Of a stretch of DNA of 6,700 nt, positions 5,700-6,700 are shown in pieces. The notes beneath the pieces are model-generated. The model did no database searches. It worked only from the letters and a program-made list of their open reading frames with translations, and was not told where the DNA came from. This DNA comes from WSZY01 sp964559845. GTDB lineage: Bacteria; Pseudomonadota; Zetaproteobacteria; Mariprofundales; Mariprofundaceae. Position numbers and translations under genes: made by a program. Location: NCBI GenBank assembly GCA_964559845.1, contig CAZLJF010000080.1, positions 1-6,700 on the forward strand, written 5' to 3'. The stretch's first letter is position 1. Each line of letters opens with the position of its first letter.

Positions 5700-6023
5700 T
5701 CAGAAATCAAGGTCATCAACAGATTTTTTCTCCTGTTTGCCATGCATCAGCGCCATAGCCTTGACCTCTTCCATGGTCAACACCTCTTTAATCCGGAAAA
5801 CAGAGTAATTATAACCATGAATCTGAACAGGATAGATACGGCAGATGTCATTATCAGCTGATCCGCCGCAATCCCCATTGCTGTACCTGCAATGTGTAAC
5901 ACGCTGCTCTATCAGATGTATAGCCCTTATGGAGGGACGCTTTTTTATTATTTCCGGCTCCGCAGGATACTGCCCATCCATCGAAGTATGAGATGCAATA
6001 GACGAGCTAAAATTATTTTTCAT
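5700..6023 (-). CDS. Small hypothetical protein, divergent from hsdM
   Basis: I do not recognise this 107-residue frame. It starts at ATG 6023 and ends at TGA 5700-5702. The N-terminal 35 residues are Ser/Lys-rich and low in conserved character. The middle has three cysteines (45, 52, 61) with His44 (HCRYSNGDC, then NDIC), which could bind a metal. It is followed by RIYPVQIHGYNYSVFRIKEV (62-81), a plausible beta-rich segment, an amphipathic helix-like TMEEVKAMALMHGKQ and an acidic end DDLDF. No signal peptide or membrane segment is visible. No clear Shine-Dalgarno precedes 6023, and an internal ATG at 5981 is no better supported. In its favour are a protein-like C-terminal half and a possible terminator downstream. 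It is transcribed away from hsdM with 51 nt between the two starts. It could instead be a spurious frame in an intergenic region. Confidence 0.45.
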   Translation of the reverse strand: MKNNFSSSIASHTSMDGQYPAEPEIIKKRPSIRAIHLIEQRVTHCRYSNGDCGGSADNDICRIYPVQIHGYNYSVFRIKEVLTMEEVKAMALMHGKQEKKSVDDLDF

Positions 6024-6028
6024 ATAAG
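5999..6028 (+). promoter_or_regulatory. Candidate promoter of hsdM
   Basis: TAGACG (5999-6004; 4 of 6) is separated by 18 nt of AT-rich sequence from TATAAG (6023-6028; 5 of 6). Transcription would start near 6035, leaving a leader of about 40 nt before ATG 6075. The region overlaps the start of the divergent small ORF, so transcription of the two genes could interfere. Confidence 0.35.
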
Positions 6029-6074
6029 CATCTTGGGAGTAAGGTTTTGCATCAACAAACGGGGTGAGGAATCA

Positions 6075-6700
6075 ATGGCAACTGAAAATAACAATAATTT
6101 TGAAGCAAGCCTGTTCAAAACGGCAGATAAACTGAGAAAGAACATTGATGCGGCGGAGTACAAGAATGTTGTACTGGGTCTCATCTTTCTCAAATACATT
6201 TCCGATTCATTTCAGGAGCTGTATGAGCGACTGGAGGCGGATGAATATTCCGACCCTGAAGACAGGGATGAATACATCGCTGAAAACTGCTTCTTTGTAC
6301 CTGAAGAAGCCCGTTGGAAATCCCTGCAAGCCAAAGCCAAATTGCCCGAGATTGGTATCGCCATTGATGCGGCGATGGAAGCCATTGAGAAAGAGAATGC
6401 CGAGCTGAAGCATGTACTGCCCAAAGTGTATGCCAAGCCGAATCTGGACAAGGCCTCGCTCGGCCAGCTTATTGATGTCATTTCTGATATTGAGCTGAAA
6501 GCACAGGGCGAAAGCTCCAAAGACCTGCTCGGTCGGGTGTATGAGTATTTCCTGGGCGAGTTCGCCAGTGCCGAGGGTAAAAAAGGCGGCCAGTTCTATA
6601 CGCCGAAATCCATCGTGAAGCTGATGGTGGAGATGATTGAGCCATACAAAGGCAGAGTCTATGACCCCGCTTGCGGCAGTGGCGGCATGTTTGTCATGAG
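6075..6700 (+). CDS. hsdM: Type I restriction-modification system methyltransferase (M) subunit, 3' end outside window
   Basis: The first 208 codons are present, open and without a frameshift, and the gene runs off the right edge. The N-terminal helical HsdM domain (about 8-155) includes FKTADKLRKNIDAAEYKNVVLGLIFLKYISD and later LGQLIDVISDIEL and KDLLGRVYEYFLGEFA. The linker GKKGGQFYTPKSIVKLMVEMIEP leads into the N6-adenine methyltransferase fold with SAM motif I, DPACGSGGMF, at 197-206. The catalytic NPPF/NPPY motif would lie beyond the window. With HsdS it methylates adenines in a bipartite target, and with HsdR it forms the restriction complex; those genes are expected downstream. TGAGGA (6065-6070) lies 4 nt before ATG 6075, a slightly short but acceptable spacing. 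Confidence 0.95.
   Translation, partial: MATENNNNFEASLFKTADKLRKNIDAAEYKNVVLGLIFLKYISDSFQELYERLEADEYSDPEDRDEYIAENCFFVPEEARWKSLQAKAKLPEIGIAIDAAMEAIEKENAELKHVLPKVYAKPNLDKASLGQLIDVISDIELKAQGESSKDLLGRVYEYFLGEFASAEGKKGGQFYTPKSIVKLMVEMIEPYKGRVYDPACGSGGMFVM

Noticed and set aside
5516..5808. Two overlapping + strand frames of 80 and 85 codons
   Set aside because: They have no Shine-Dalgarno and no motif, have chance-like composition, and overlap the better-looking - strand frame at 5700-6023.
6207..6520. Minus-strand frames within hsdM
   Set aside because: They are antisense to the clear HsdM N-terminal domain; they are shadows.

Overview
The window looks like ordinary proteobacterial chromosome, roughly half GC by eye, with the edge of an accessory (restriction-modification) locus at its right end. 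The gene set is a citramalate synthase, a pterin carbinolamine dehydratase, an E. coli-type SerC, a short MetRS without a C-terminal tRNA-binding domain, a DUF2062 membrane protein, a fructosamine kinase and a type I HsdM. This fits a gamma-, beta- or zetaproteobacterium; a zetaproteobacterium is only a guess.

Left part (1-998): the 3' end of cimA (isoleucine synthesis by the citramalate route) and then a pterin-4a-carbinolamine dehydratase gene, both on the + strand. They converge on serC (- strand), which has a good hairpin-plus-T-run terminator at 931-960.

Middle (999-2453): serC with its own Shine-Dalgarno, a perfect 9-bp leader hairpin and a good sigma70-like promoter. Upstream lies a gene-poor stretch with overlapping GGGA/TCCC inverted repeats, one of which probably terminates the next operon.

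Right-middle (2454-5415): a tight - strand operon, metG -> DUF2062 gene -> fructosamine kinase gene, with a 9-nt gap and then a 23-nt overlap. It combines methionyl-tRNA charging, an integral membrane protein of unknown role and a predicted protein-deglycation kinase.

Right end (5416-6700): about 285 nt without a convincing gene but with inverted repeats, then a small unrecognised Cys-containing ORF on the - strand. Divergent from it is the first 208 codons of hsdM, cut by the window end inside the SAM-binding region. hsdS and hsdR are expected beyond the window. I see no CRISPR, transposase, tRNA or rRNA. The best candidate for something undescribed is the small divergent ORF beside hsdM, and the evidence for it is modest.
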